From positions 1 through 5,229 of the forward strand of contig JAUWTY010000092.1 in assembly GCA_030614485.1 (NCBI GenBank): a DNA stretch of 5,229 nucleotides. Reading direction: 5' to 3'. A model generated the notes under the pieces. The model searched no databases and was not told where the DNA came from. It saw only the letters and a program-made list of their open reading frames with translations. Below are positions 5,149 through 5,229 of the stretch, piece after piece. Source of the DNA: Methanosarcinales archaeon. Lineage in GTDB: Archaea > Halobacteriota > Methanosarcinia > Methanosarcinales > Methanocomedenaceae. Position 1 is the first letter of the stretch; each line of letters starts with the position of its first letter. Both the position numbers and the translations under genes were made by a program.

Positions 5149-5229
5149 ATGAAAAAGGCAATCATTGAAACCGACAAGGGCAATATAGTCCTGGAACTGT
5201 TCGAAAAGGATGCACCAAATACGGTTGCG
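5149..5229 (+). CDS. Cyclophilin-type peptidyl-prolyl cis-trans isomerase (N-terminal 27 codons only)
   Basis: The fragment begins [20 protein letters not shown] and continues DAPNTVA to the window edge. This is the typical first beta-hairpin and helix start of single-domain cyclophilins (family pattern: T-x-x-G-x-I-x-x-E-L-F-x-x-x-A-P-x-T-V). Cyclophilins speed cis-trans isomerisation of Xaa-Pro bonds and act in protein folding. No signal peptide is present at the N-terminus, so a cytosolic enzyme is expected. The active-site residues lie beyond the edge and cannot be checked. The gene runs opposite to everything else in the window, and its upstream region is shared with the tRNA-Gly promoter. 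Confidence 0.88.
   Translation, partial: MKKAIIETDKGNIVLELFEKDAPNTVA

Noticed and set aside
1..5229. CRISPR arrays, insertion sequences, integrase sites, toxin-antitoxin or defence genes.
   Set aside because: No spaced repeat array, transposase-like frame or terminal inverted repeats were found; the window is a compact housekeeping region.

Overview
The window comes from a methanogenic (or methane-oxidising, ANME-type) archaeon. The left half carries the start of the mtr operon, which encodes the membrane subunits of the Na+-translocating methyl-H4MPT:coenzyme M methyltransferase found only in methanogens and their relatives. Archaeal BRE/TATA-type promoters and GGAGG ribosome binding sites support this. 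The MtrE and MtrC sequences look most like those I recall from Methanosarcinales. I cannot name a genus, and sequence alone does not separate a methanogen from an ANME member of that order.

Layout: nearly everything is on the minus strand, so transcription runs right to left. At the right edge, on the plus strand, are the first 27 codons of a cyclophilin-type peptidyl-prolyl isomerase (5149..5229). Divergent from it is a tRNA-Gly(GCC) with an encoded CCA (4920..4994). Next comes a two-gene unit: an amidohydrolase of the MTA/SAH/5'-deoxyadenosine deaminase family (dadD, 3536..4834), then 18 nt later a SAH-hydrolase-family enzyme (ahcY, 2285..3517). That unit ends at a hairpin plus T-run (2254..2284). 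A roughly 220-nt regulatory region follows (about 2066..2284). It holds two candidate promoters, a perfect 8-bp-arm palindrome at the predicted transcription start, and a short direct repeat. The mtr operon then begins: mtrE (1160..2053), mtrD (441..1163) and mtrC (1..441, cut by the left edge). The mtr genes are translationally coupled by 4-nt and 1-nt overlaps.

How the genes work together: DadD and AhcY form a SAM by-product salvage module. In Methanocaldococcus jannaschii the deaminase turns S-adenosylhomocysteine into S-inosylhomocysteine, and the AhcY homologue cleaves that to inosine and homocysteine. This AhcY has Glu/Lys where classical SAH hydrolases have adenine-contacting Thr/Glu, which fits the inosyl route but does not prove it. 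MtrEDC are integral membrane subunits of the sodium-pumping methyl transfer complex. No CRISPR, insertion sequence, phage or toxin gene is visible. The most interesting unexplained signals are in the mtr leader.
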